A DNA stretch of 64,000 nt, taken from positions 1 to 64,000 of the forward strand of contig JASAMV010001340.1 of NCBI GenBank assembly GCA_030248065.1, in the 5' to 3' direction. Of the stretch, positions 21,802 to 33,800 are shown piece by piece (the stretch's first letter is position 1; every line of letters begins with the position of its first letter). The translations under genes and the position numbers were made by a program. This stretch comes from Rhynchonema sp. JSB1_4. Taxonomy: Eukaryota > Nematoda > Chromadorea > Monhysterida > Xyalidae. The notes below the pieces were generated by a model. It was not told the DNA's origin. It saw nothing but the letters and a program-made list of their open reading frames with translations, and searched no databases.

Positions 21802-24800
21802 TCTTAATCACAGCACGACTCCGATTCTTCATGAAGACGTGCTGAATGATGAAACTTCGATCACAAACACACCAGTTGTGGACTCAGGGCCATTGGGGGA
21901 TGCTACGCCACATCACAATCACTCAATAGATGGACATGGTTCGTTCGCAGGAGGGTTTCGGACAAAAACAAAAATATATAAAATGGCAAATCTTATTTGC
22001 ACTGCAGTCGCTCCAGTCTCTCCTGAGATGCGTGCTGCGTGCGAAGAACCGTTGAATTATGTGCCGCGTGAACTGTTGTTGAAGCTGTGGAGATTGGTCT
22101 ACTGGACGTCACAAGTTCTCACGTGGTTGGTTGCGTTCGCCTTTCTGTCTTGCATTCTTTCCTGGAGTTTGTGTGCGAATTTGTGAATTGAAAGCGTTGC
22201 TACACGTTCTTTTGCAGGTTGATTCTACCAATGATGCAGTCATACGCGACCGCAGGTGACTTCAATTTTCTGGGCAAAGTCAAAACGGCCCTTTACGAAA
22301 ATGCACTCTATTACGGCAGCTATTTGCTGATTTTCGGTCTGCTTTTGATCTATGTGGCTGCCAAAGGATTCAAGCTCGATGCGTAAGTTACACCATGTTT
22401 TTCATGTTTTGCGTTCCTTTTAAAGTCAGCTGCCTTACTAGAATTTCAGGGAACATCTGAAAATTATTCTAATTTCCGCGTCGAATACATGGGGTTTATT
22501 CCTGCTCGTTCTATTACTTGGATATGGTCTCGTTGAGGTACGTAATTTCATTGTTTCCTGGTTATTTTTCATAAATCGTTGCTATTCTTCATAATTCAGC
22601 TACCACGACAAATTTACCTGACCGGTACCGAGGGGTACCGACTGAGCAAAACGTACTTTGACATTGAGAAATTATCCTCAGAACGAAATGACGCGGAAGA
22701 ATCCGTGAGAGAGGTAAGGTCTTATTAGTCCGACAGCGACAACCAATACAAATCAAAGTCAATCTCGTTTTTTAAATATATCAGGCTTACCGAGATGCAC
22801 AAGATGTGTTGAATGCACTCCCACAAACACATCCGTACAGGCCGTGGGCCGAGACAATCATGCAAAGGGTATGTCATTGATTTACAAAAAATTGTGAACT
22901 AAAGCTCACCCTGTCTCCATCACCAGGCAAATGTTCCAAAAATACTTGCAGTTTCCTGTGGAACTAGGCGAACAGCTGGGTCGGTCCCGGTCTTCGGGTA
23001 ATGTTTCATCGTCGTTGCGCGATTCAGACGCCGCTAATCTGGCGGCGACAAATGAAAAATTTTTGGTGAGCACCGCGGCTTTATTTTATTACGGCTTGAA
23101 AATACAATAATTATTGTCACAAAATTTACTTTGTCCAGGTTCGTCTACACAAACGAGCCATTGTATCGCTACAATCCCACCATCGTACCCAAGCACAATG
23201 GTCGGCTTTGATCGACCAGGCTCTGCATCTGGAAGAGGTTCGCATGATTCACAACATCGAAATGTAAACACATCGGTTTTGTGCGTCTTTATTTCCTTAT
23301 TGTTTGACAGGTTGCGAAGAACGACAACACGCCGAAGGGCACACGAAGGTTTCTGCGTAGTTACCACACTGAAATGAACTGGCTAACGCGTCGTGTTTGC
23401 ACGCCTACTATTGGTAAGTGGGTTGCTTTCAAACATAAACTAATTCGGGCGAAAGTTTTGAAATCCATTTCAGCTAAAATTAGACTGCTGGTGATGTCAG
23501 CTTAAGTGACGTCTTCGGCACCCAAAAAGCGTAGCTGTCGGGTGTCAGGTTCTTGATACCTTTAGAATTCCTCTTCGGGTGTCGGTGCCCAAAAAAGTGT
23601 ATGTAGGTGTCGGCTGTCGGTTACCGATCACGTGGCAATGTGGTGTTTTGTTTTGTTGTGGGCTGATAAATTATCACGATGGCGAATCGTTATTTTTGAT
23701 AAGCTTGTTTTATTGATGCAACGGTTTTAAAATTTCTTGTAGGTAGATCCGATATCTGTTTGGGAAGCGGGTCTGACCCCGCCGCTAGTCCACCACCCTT
23801 TTAATTATCACAATCAATGCTCGATTCCCACTTGCAGAGTGGTACTGGGAGTGCGTGCTAAAACGCCCATTGATCAAACTGATGGGTGTGTTCATGGCAG
23901 CCATATCCGTGCTGATTGTCTGGTCCGAGTGTACGTTCTTCATTATTCGACCCACCGTGTCCCTTGCTGCTGTGCTGGTCAAGCTCGCTGCACTCACCTA
24001 CAGCTATGCGTACATTGAGGTTGGTTGTCACGTGTGGCGATCAGACTGTAAAAACGTAGTGTTGCTTAGCTTGAGAAGATAAAAATTTCCATACTTTTTT
24101 AGACTAGGATTAAGGAATGTCCAAATTAGTTTAGTAGCATTCGGCTTTCTGCACAAATACAGCGTTTTTGTACGTCATGCAGGATGCGCCTTTTTCTTTG
24201 ATGCAATGCCTCAAACTATGGACACAATTTTTTCATCGTGATGGTCAGAAGTAACAAACCCCATTTTCATCAACTTCAGCTTTCCTCGCTGGTCATCATC
24301 TTCTACATGTGTCTGTGCGCGTACTACACAATATTCAAGCTGCGCATCTATCGCTATTATCATCTCGATCCGCACCATCAAACTGACGAAAACAGTCTGC
24401 TGTTCAGTGCAATGTGCGTCGTTTTTTGTCTTTGTTTGTACTAATTTGCGGTTTTATTTTATCACCGATTTTATCTTTTACAGTTTACTTTGTCGACTCA
24501 CGCCACCGTTGTGCTTGAACTTTCTCGGAATGATCCATTTGGATAGTCACGTGATCAAGGATGAGAAGGAGAACTTTGGTGGTGTCGAAACAGCATTTAC
24601 GAAGGTCTGGTTGGGAAATTGCTTTGAATTTTTCTCATAAAATAAAACCGAGGATTGTGCTTTCGATATTGAGTTACTGTACGTCAGCCCGGTTGATGTT
24701 TCACAGTCTGCTATATAAATCGACAACGTTGCAGCTGATGGGTCACATGGACGTGATCCCTGTGGTGGCCGACGGCATTAACATCTATCTGCCCATTGCC

Positions 24801-25788
24801 ATTATGTTGCTGTGTGTTGGCACTTGGATGCGATTAGGACAGCGTTGTCTGCATTCATTGGGTAGGTCTTCGTGTCTGACTTGATCACTGCTTATTGTTG
24901 TTCGCTTGTCGTGTTTGTTCGTTTGCATGGCCTGTCATGTGTGAAAGCTCAATTCGGTACGACTTTTTTGTGAATGTCATAAACTTGAACGTTATTTCGA
25001 CGTTTATTTCAGGAATCGATCAATTTATTGGTGACGATGATATGACCACTGATATGGTGTCGGCCGGCAAGGCGCTCGTTGCCATGGGTGAGTGGACATT
25101 TTCAATTGTTATTCTTTCTTCTCTTCCTTGCAAAGTTTTGACTGAGTCCTCAAGCCTTGGGATGAGGTTTGATTCTCTCACGCGCTTTGCTGAATGGTAG
25201 CGCTCTGAGCGATTTAGCTCTCCAAGTTTCCATTTAGCTTTTATAATTTATATTTATTTGCTCAGCAGCAGCTCGTGGCTTTTGAATTTACATTTGTATA
25301 AACATGCAGTTATTAGAAATATGATTTGCTGTTTTACTACGCCTGCGTTTATGTGCTTGCTTGCCAGCCAGGCAGACAAGACAAACAGACAGTAAATGAA
25401 CAAAATTTTGTAACCATCTGAATCTACACGCTGCTGCCAGAATGCTATTACGTGCTTCCTCGAATAAAATATGAAATCGCAACTGGTTTTCGTATTGACG
25501 CATTGATTCGCTACATCTACAGCAACGCAGTGCTGTTTTGATGCAGGCACCCACGGTCGACATTCTTCTGTGTCTCTCAACAACCACATCATAAACGCTG
25601 CGGTGTTACACTATTTTGCGACGACAACTATTGGCCTTTTTCTGTTAAAGGCGCGGTCGGTCCAACTGCTGCAGGTGTTTGCTGCAAAATGGGCAGATCT
25701 AAAAATCGAACTTGATGAAATCAGCGACACGGTCTAGTAAAACAACACTTGGGCTATGCTCATCTGGTGACTGTGGCATTCCCTCACA

Positions 25789-26810
25789 ATGGCTGTGAGT
25801 GCGTTCAACATACTTGGCAAACGAATGTTGCTTGTGCTGATGGTCACTTTCGTAACATTGGCCACTCTGATCAATTTGTTCAACTTCGACGGGTCCGGCT
25901 TCAAAATATTCGCATTCGATGACCAGCTGCCGAATGAATGTCGCTACGATACGGCTCAGGGAAACTATGACTCGCATGTTGACCAGGAATGGAGTAGCAA
26001 TAGCAAGACATGGAATGGCTCATCGGCTGGCAAAGCAGCAGAGCCGGACTTCTCTGAATCTGAAACGCATCAGACAGCCAATTTTATCACTACGTTGGGG
26101 CAGGTTCGGCTTTGGCTTGTGTTGATATCAAAGAGTACAATCAGCAATGGGACACTTTTCCAGTTCGGTCTAGAATTCAAGCGAGCACTGGATTTCGGTG
26201 CAGATGTGGGCGGCGTGACAAGCAAAGAACTTCTTCTACCGTTGTTTCGCACTGTCGATATGCTTCATGTGAGCGATCGACTGATTGGTTAGTCTATCTG
26301 GTTGAGAGGAATGAAGTCCTCGAATTCAGATCTGCCGGTAAAGCTCTGAATCCTACCTGCAGCGATTACTAGTGCATCTGAGCGATTCTTAGACAACCAC
26401 GACTACGAACGGGTGGAACGACAGCAGGTGTGCACGGCGCTCGATTTCTATCCGGCGCCGAGTCGGTATGATCTAATTCTGATCACACATGTCGCTGATG
26501 GAATGCACGATCACGAGCTTGCCGATGTGTTGCGAAGATGCGTGGTGAGTATCGTGCAGTTGTGACCTCGTCTGGATCTGACGTGGCTGGTTTGCATGAT
26601 CAGTCTAGGTTTCAGGCTGTGGTGCGCAACAACGGGTTTGTAGTGCTCAAAGTGGAACTCGCCAACGACGACGTCAAGCAACCTACTAGACGGTATCTAT
26701 CCCACATCACTGACATTATGAAGAACTTTGACGTGTGGGCGTCTCTGGAGCTTTCCACAGATGAAGATGCTGATAAGAACTATTCAAAACGATTGTTTGC
26801 CATCAGATGA
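25789..26810 (+). CDS. NTMT1-like N-terminal methyltransferase, membrane-anchored, nested gene (right copy)
   Basis: The exons are 25789-26103, 26164-26287, 26363-26544 and 26604-26810, and the protein is 275 aa. It is almost identical to the left copy (for example an Asn/Asp change at residue ~49). The N-terminal hydrophobic anchor, GADVGG motif I, YDLILITH motif II and [11 protein letters not shown] strand are as described for the left copy. The gene lies in the 1957-base LMBRD2 intron between exons ending at 25087 and starting at 27045. It has its own AATAAA at about 26914, ~105 bases after the stop, consistent with an independent transcript. The ATG was chosen because it opens the hydrophobic anchor and follows a stop-containing region. 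Confidence 0.82.
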
Positions 26811-29232
26811 GATCGTATATTGCTCAGTCCTGTGTCCTCGCTTATTATTCCTTTGTTGGGTAATTCATGTGATTGTTTCTCAATCTAGTCAGTTTGTCTT
26901 GTGATTTTATGGGTTAATAAAAGATGATTGAACAGCTCTGGAGTAGTCTTGCTTGCACTGGTACGCCGAGCGGGAAGATAACAGTGCAATGAGCCGCATG
27001 ACAAGCCGCCCTGCGTATTTTCTCAAATAACCTTGCGATTACAGAGCGTAATCGACGACAGCGTGAGGCGAACCGAGAGTCGAGAAACGAGTACTGGAAA
27101 GAACGACTTGCTGATCACACGAGAGCGAAGTACACAAGGAGAGGCTTTGGTGAGTTCGTTGACTGTTGTGTCCGGTCTGAGCTTACGGCTGACTGATGGT
27201 GAATAATCGGAGTAAATTTTTAGCCACTCGAAGTTCCCCATCCTGGTGGAATTTACCCACTTCCTGGGACCAGCTTGAACATCGGTTCTATCGGAATTTT
27301 ACATACTTTGAACATTATTATTTGTATCGCTGAGCTTTATCAGTACATACTGTACGAGCCGTTAAATTTACTGTTCGTCAAATTTCATCGCAGCAAGTGA
27401 ACTGTTGCTTCCAGTCTAACGAATGAAAAAGCGACCAAAGAGATTTGCAGAATTTTTTCGATGTCTTCCATCACTTTTTGTATCTGTCGTCCTATGTATT
27501 GCAATACTGTCATCAGGTGGTCCCATGTTGCAGGTGGTGGTCAGGATCAGGACAGCGGCGGCAGTTTCGACGACGCGCGTGTCGGCTTTGACGATCAGGC
27601 ACAATTGGTGGTGCCGGTCGCAGATCGCGGCCACGTCGGTGCTGCTGGGACTGGTGGTGGTGACAGTTTCGGGGCTGCTGGGGCCGGATGGGCGGACATG
27701 GACTCGCCCGACAGGGAACGGGTCAGTATGAACAATACGAGAATGGCCGATTATGGATCAAAACCCGGTAGGAGTAGCAATGCCGGAATATTTGATGATC
27801 TGTGACTGATTTGGATTGGACAACGCTTTCGAAAATACTGAATTGTTGTGTGCTGCATGTGTGGTGAGCTGGTCATTCCGCTTTGAGTGCTGTCTGTCTC
27901 AAAATAACGTGTTCCTGAGATCGTTAATCTGAAACGTTTCTTTGACTATTTGTGGTTGTGCTCGTTGGTGTTGTGCCAGAAATTGCTTCATTGTGACATT
28001 CCTTTCCTAGTCGTTTGTTCCCAACATTCGCATATTATGGGAGAAATCTTGGCACATGTTTTTTGTTTTGTTTTTCTGGTGTAATAAAATTCCAAATAAT
28101 TAAGCTGTTGCCATATGTCCATCCTCAGATTTTTCCATCAGATTACCTGGTTTTTCGCATTGAACTATCATCAGCGGATTGGCGTTCGTACTTACTTTTA
28201 TTGAACTTTTGACAATTATTTTGTTGTTGTTTATTAATTTATTTATTTGCTGCTAATTTTAGTGCACGAGCACTGATTCGGTTGTGACAATTATCGTTGC
28301 AAGCCATGTTGGTAACTGAACGCCGTTGGTGATTTCTGATCGGCTTAGTTTTGTAATTATATTCAAGGTTAACTCAAGTAATCATAGAAATTGTATGAAA
28401 TTTGAGCCATGTGTGTTGATTTTACAATTTAGGTCTAAATGTCGTTGCAGTTCTGTTCGTGCTTTGTTCTTGTTTCGCAGGTCACAATTCTCACTTCTCT
28501 CGGCCATAACGCGTGTTTTTGTTGTTCTCAACTTGTTTCTGTTTTGTCATGGGTAACTGTTTGTGCGTTCCAACGTTCTTTCAGCTTTACTGTCTGTTTC
28601 TATCTCCCTTCCTTAGTTTTATCTGTGAAAATTATGAATACTATTTGATAAAGTACTCATATCGTTGAAACAACATTGACTGATAAACTAGATTTCCGCT
28701 TGGTGAGTTTCGCAGTTTTACTTCACCGAAAAATTGGTATGGTATAGGTGCGACCAATACAACATTATTGCGATGCCACCGGTGACCTATTTTGAACATT
28801 GTGCAATAAATACAATACAGGCTGGTTTCACCGTTCTTCCTGGGAAAGCCGTTCGCCTTCACGGTGAGGCGAGCGCATTGTATTGTGCGTGGATGCGAGA
28901 TTATCCAATGAAATTTTTTGTCCAAAAGTGTCATCTGACGTGAATATGGGATCATCAGTTGCCGTTTTCGCTACGTTTGAGCCACCATGGCACAGTTATG
29001 CAAGTGATATTACGTTTTTTGAAATATCAGTTTCACCTCGCTTGTATATCACTTCATAGCTAACTGCATGGTACGAATTAGTTTTTGTAGTATTGTTCTA
29101 CCTATGCAACGATTTACAATTTTCTCAATGCGCATCGTCAAGCTATGACGATCCAAAATGAACACTCGTATGGTTACGACGACATCAGTCTGTATTCTGT
29201 CACTCATCGCGTTCGCAGTCGGCTATTACAAC

Positions 29233-29725
29233 CAGGGTTGGGCAAAAAACGTTTTTTTTTCAAAAAATCGTTTTTTTATAAAAAAACGTTTTTTTTTAAA
29301 ACGCCCAGATGACCAAAATATGCCCCCAAAAAAATTGGAAAACGCTCATGTTGGGAAGAAAACGTGGTTAAATGAAGTGTTCTGAAGCAAAATAAACGGG
29401 TTTCAACCCTTTTCTAGCGAGTTGTTAAGATCCCATATCAGACCCGCATCATGGGACCAACTTTGGCCGGGGTCATCATTGAAAGTCAAACGCCGTATAT
29501 CGACGTATCTCGACAAAGTAAAAATTGGACGAAAATTTTTTGAAAAAAATGGGACAAAAAAATCGATTTTCCTTGATAATCAGGGTACTTTCCCTGAAAA
29601 ATCAGGGAAAATCAAGGAAATTCAGGAAAAAAAAAAAAAAAAAACACCCCCCGCTTTTTTATAAAAAAAAAACACTTCTTAAAAAAAAAAAAACCCCCTT
29701 TTTTTTTCCCCCCCCCCCCCACCAA
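29233..29725. mobile_element. hAT-like MITE (CAGGGTTGGGC termini), right copy
   Basis: This is the mirror of 1139-1628. The CAGGGTTGGGC end is intact after ATTACAAC, but the opposite end has collapsed into A and C homopolymers, so the terminal repeat and second target duplication are not readable. Confidence 0.65.
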
Positions 29726-29747
29726 AAACAACCTAGCAGTTGTAACG

Positions 29748-30080
29748 TATAGTCCGTCCACCAGCTCATGGCACTTTGTGTTGCTGCTGGCTGGTTTGCT
29801 CGCTTCCTCCACGTTCTAATGAAAGAGAAATTGAGTGCGACCGATTTTGCAAAAAAAACTAAAAAAAATAACAAAATGTGTCGAAAACGATTGAATTCGC
29901 TCAAATTTAAAATTAAATCAAACTAAAATCGATAAAACACGTCGATTTCAAAAAAAACCACAAACTAGGAGCAAATTAATTTTTTTCGGAAACAAAATTT
30001 CTCTTTCATTAGAACGTGGAGGAAGGGAACAAGTTGGCCAGCAGCATTACAAAGTGACATGAGCTGATGGATGGACTATA
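29748..30080. mobile_element. Foldback MITE, TATAGTCC family, right copy
   Basis: This is the mirror of 780-1112, with both ~85-base inverted ends intact (TATAGTCCGTCCACCAGC and GCTGATGGATGGACTATA). Confidence 0.68.
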
Positions 30081-30811
30081 CTGGTTGTGCCATGGACCTG
30101 ATTGAATGTGCCCACAGATTCCGGGAATTGTTTGGTTAGTTTGTGGAGATTCGGCGACATAATGTACTGAACGAAGGCCAGTGCACCACATGGTCCGTAG
30201 GTGGAACAAGGTCGAAGGTCTGCATGTGCAGAACTCAAACCCTCATAACTTTTAGTCTCTCGCACTTGTCCTGACTGTCAGACCGGCTGTCACACCCTAC
30301 CAATACTGTCGTCACGACGACTTGCATCGAAGCTCATTGTGCGACCAATATCAGCTGGTTCCGATAAATTGCCGTGTTACCAGGTATACATGAATCCTTC
30401 GGAAAGCAAAACGAATATCGAAATCCCAGATTATACAATTTTACAGCGCATGGCACCACCCTGCGATGAACCAAAGACGAAACGAACTCTGCTTCAATCA
30501 TCACATCAAATCATGTGTCCAGCGATAATCTGCCATGATTTGCGGCGTATTTCCGGTTCAAAACAGTTGAAATGTCACTATTATCGACCCGGTGACATGA
30601 GTAACAGCTGTGGCATCTGAAATGTTTCCAAAATGCCACTTCAAGTGTTTGAGCACACAACAACGTTAGGTGAGGTGACCCCGCCTCGTGGTTGGGTTGC
30701 ATGGTGTGGTGACGCACAACTTGGGTTCTGCTGTGACTCGTTGCAGCTTCGGCGTGGGCGTTCCACCAAAACAGTGAAAGAAATTTGACCGGAGCCTTTA
30801 AATTATTCTGG

Positions 30812-33800
30812 TGATGTTTCTGATATCTTCACAACGCATTCCACCAAAAGTTTTTAGTCACGGTTATGTTAAATCTGTAATAATGTATGTGGGTATACCT
30901 TGCTGTTTGCCCACAAACGACGGCGCCATTCAATAAAAACGCGCAAGAAGACCATCATTTCAGCCCAAGAGGAAAACATTGCATTCAACGCCCATAAATG
31001 TGTAAAAACAGTTCGTAAACGATTCAGCAATACACAAGAACAGCAATTCTTAAAACCGCAACAGAAAACAGCAGTGTTGTGCGAAAAGCCCATCAGCTAT
31101 CGGCTTTGGAACACTCCATAGATCATAATACTCTTCGACGGAAAAAGGTCAGCTGCGAAATTTCCTTCACGTCAAAGCCGAACTGGACGGGAGGGCGCCC
31201 ACAAGTAAACGCAACTGTCCCGCTCTTCTGCTTGCGCTTACCTGTCTGCGTTGCGATCATAGTTCACTTTACTGTCTCGGAAACCCGAAATAAATACTAA
31301 AAAAGTTCTTAAAAAACACGCGTTTTCCCCACTCCTGCTGCGCTGAAACACCAATTTGGCTCTTTGCGACTTTGGAACCGAACACTTCGGCAGACCACTT
31401 TGTAGAATTGGTTCATATAGCGAACGGGTGCAATACTTAGCGGAACGTTTTCTCAGGTTCAAGTAGATGAGTATAAACACATTCTTGGAGAATACTGAAG
31501 CAAAAATATGCCTCTCTACGCAGATGGTCGCTTCTGAACGATTAGCTTTGTGGCTCTTACACATAGTCACGATGTGCGTCTGGGTGCTGAAAATGAGTTT
31601 GGCCCCATGGTTCCCACAATTTCGCCCAGTCTTCATAACCGTGTCAGTAAATAAAATGGAATTCGCTGAAAAGCAGAGCCCAGTTATTGCGTCGGGCTAT
31701 TGCTTTTTCGGTCCATTTTGTCGAAATTTATTCCGCAGTTTTTCAGAGTCAAGACGAAACCCACACTTTTTCCAGCATTTTACCGCCGTTAACCCCGTTG
31801 CTTCATAATCGAACCGATAAATTCCGCCCGCGTGTGAATGTGAGGTTGGGCCCAACTGCAGCTATAGCCATAGAGCGGGCTTGAACTCACTGTACCTATA
31901 CATATTAGTCAGTCAGAAAAACTATTCGCTCTCCAACTTCATTTCGGTTCCATTGAAAACATTTTATTTCAACTCTACACGACATTTTAATCATTGTTAT
32001 ATCAACGACGATACACATGACACCGGCTAATCACATCAACATCATGGGTGAGTATGGGACGTGTTTTCTCCGTTCACTGCTTTGTATTCTGGCTGTCCTA
32101 ATCCTCAGAGACGGCTGCACTTTGATATATTTCTTCAGGATGTGATCACTCCCTCTTTTTTCTATTCTTGGTTCATTCCGACTCGCGCGTAATTGCTCAA
32201 TTAATAGCATTATGCCGTGTGCTGTTGCAACATCTTGGCACCTCAGACTCCATCGGAGTACAATTTTCTGCGGAAGCGTTTTCCATCTTTAGGAAACTTT
32301 CTCGCCGCCGACTTTTTTCCAAGTGTGACCCCATTTTTTATTTCCGTCTGCGCTTGACATCCATCCGTCACAATCTGTAACCATTTTGTCTGTGTGAGGA
32401 CAAAAAGCCTACTTTTGGTTCACTTGAAGATCGCCAAGAGAATGGCTCTGAATCGCTGGAAAATTCGGAAATTGAATCGGTCAGATTGCACTCGTCGACA
32501 GGTTTTTGTATCCTAATTTTGTACTATCTGCACTGCAGAGGTGCGTAACCTGAATCCCAATCTCCGAGTGTTTAGTTTTGCTGGCTTCACCACTTACAGG
32601 ACCAAAGTTGACCATAAACCATCACAAAAAGCACCAGGCTTGACCATTGTTTGGCAGGGGCACTGCGCTTTTTAATTCTTGGAGAAACTCCCTCCTCAAT
32701 TTCACCCTCAAGTCTTTACTTTTGTTGCAAGGCAACACAACTTCATGGGTTCGCACCGATTTATCAATCTTTGCGTTCTTGACCGAAAAGTTGTTAGTTT
32801 TTGATGTGTGTGTGTGCGTCAAAATGAAACAATGCTGCTGAGTTTTGGTGTTCTGATAATTATGTGACGTGTTGCTTGCGACCTGTGTCATTAGGAACCA
32901 AGTCGAGAACTTATGCTAGCCCTCGGCTTTATATTGCAATCATCGCAACATTTATTTCACAATAGCAGAAAGCACCGAGAAAATTTTTTCAGTTTAACGT
33001 TGCACCCCCGCAAAGTTTTCGCACGTATGTATAACGAATCCAAACTTGCACAGAAGTGTTGGGGAACAAGCAAGACTAACACCAACAGACAGAAAGATAA
33101 TTCAAGTTTTAAAGTCATTTGGTGTCTACATAGTGGTCGGAACGTGGAACAAAGACGCCCTTGTCGTGTCTCCCACCCACAACCAAGCAACAGAATCAGA
33201 AACAGCTGTTTCGCACATCCAAAACTGGTGCATTCGAAAAGACTTGCGCGTTTTTCGATCACCACGGGTCGCATCAGTTTTTGTACCGTCCACGGCAACG
33301 ACCGCTTGTGAGCGGCTGCAACATTGCGCCATATACATGTATGCACCAGGACGGGCCACGCGATACCGTTTGGGGACTAAATTGATGATCGTAACAAGCA
33401 AAGGTCCACAGCAGCTTTAGAGTATGAGTTTTGAACGAGCCAGCGAAGTATGTACGTACATACAATGCAGCAGAAGATTTGAAAAACACGAAACTTGGCA
33501 TTTTTCTGGAACTACATCATTCTTCCATTTGTGTGCAGTGCCGTGTGTCAGAACCCGGTTCGGTTTTAATCCACCAGCTCGGTCGTCCGGACTTGCATAT
33601 TTCTGAGAAAACATCAATATTGGACGTACAAGCGTATAGATGTGTTCAGAATGGCGAACGAAACGCTAATTTTTCACCTTTACGTCTCCGACACTTTAAA
33701 ACGAAAATTTTCAAGCTGCATTCATTATTCGTCGCTTTTTGGCGTCGCGACCAAGCGACAGGTTTTGCAGTGACGTCGCCCAGCCGCAAGTTGACTCCAC

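Larger units (their letters stand above)
19147..27805 (+). pseudogene. LMBRD2: LMBRD2 homologue, right copy, 5' end damaged as assembled
   Basis: This is the mirror of the left LMBRD2 gene. Exon 1 (remnant 19147-19192) has lost its ATG (left ATGAGC reads AGAGC here) and its GTGAG donor. Exon 2 (20791-20896) matches the left copy but lacks four single bases, breaking the frame. From exon 3 onward the copy looks healthy: 21294-21370, 21814-22125, 22218-22382, 22450-22537, 22600-22713, 22785-22868, 22927-23065, 23139-23237, 23311-23413, 23838-24019, 24280-24413, 24484-24604, 24735-24861, 25013-25087, 27045-27149, 27534-27805. Phases fit throughout except between 22868 and 22927. An AATAAA at 28083 lies 278 bases past the stop. 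Whether the damage is biological or a consensus error is unresolved, so pseudogene describes only the sequence as given. Confidence 0.8.
17045..30811 (-). repeat. Right arm of the inverted repeat
   Basis: This is the reverse complement of 32-14290. Similarity ends at about 30811, after which the right flank (from gtgatgtttctg) has no counterpart at the left end. The outer part (about 21.1-30.8 kb) matches the left arm closely. The inner part (about 17-21 kb) is visibly degraded relative to the left arm, with repeated one-base losses and one ~235-base C-rich block replacing ~550 bases of left-arm sequence. Confidence 0.92.

Noticed and set aside
25254..25592. 112-codon ORF (minus strand; mirrored at 5249-5587)
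   Set aside because: It is perfectly mirrored only because of the palindrome. It lies in the LMBRD2 intron that holds the nested gene and shows no family features.
25544..25739. Alternative terminal LMBRD2 exon ending [10 protein letters not shown] then stop
   Set aside because: Phase fits and the frame is open, but the exons at 27045 and 27534 carry the conserved charged tail and IFDDL terminus, so they are the better end. It could still be a minor isoform.
26538..26620. Apparent frameshift in the NTMT1-like gene after VLRRC
   Set aside because: A GTGAGT donor at 26545 and a CAG acceptor before 26604 form a 59-base intron that joins in phase 0, so the gene is intact.
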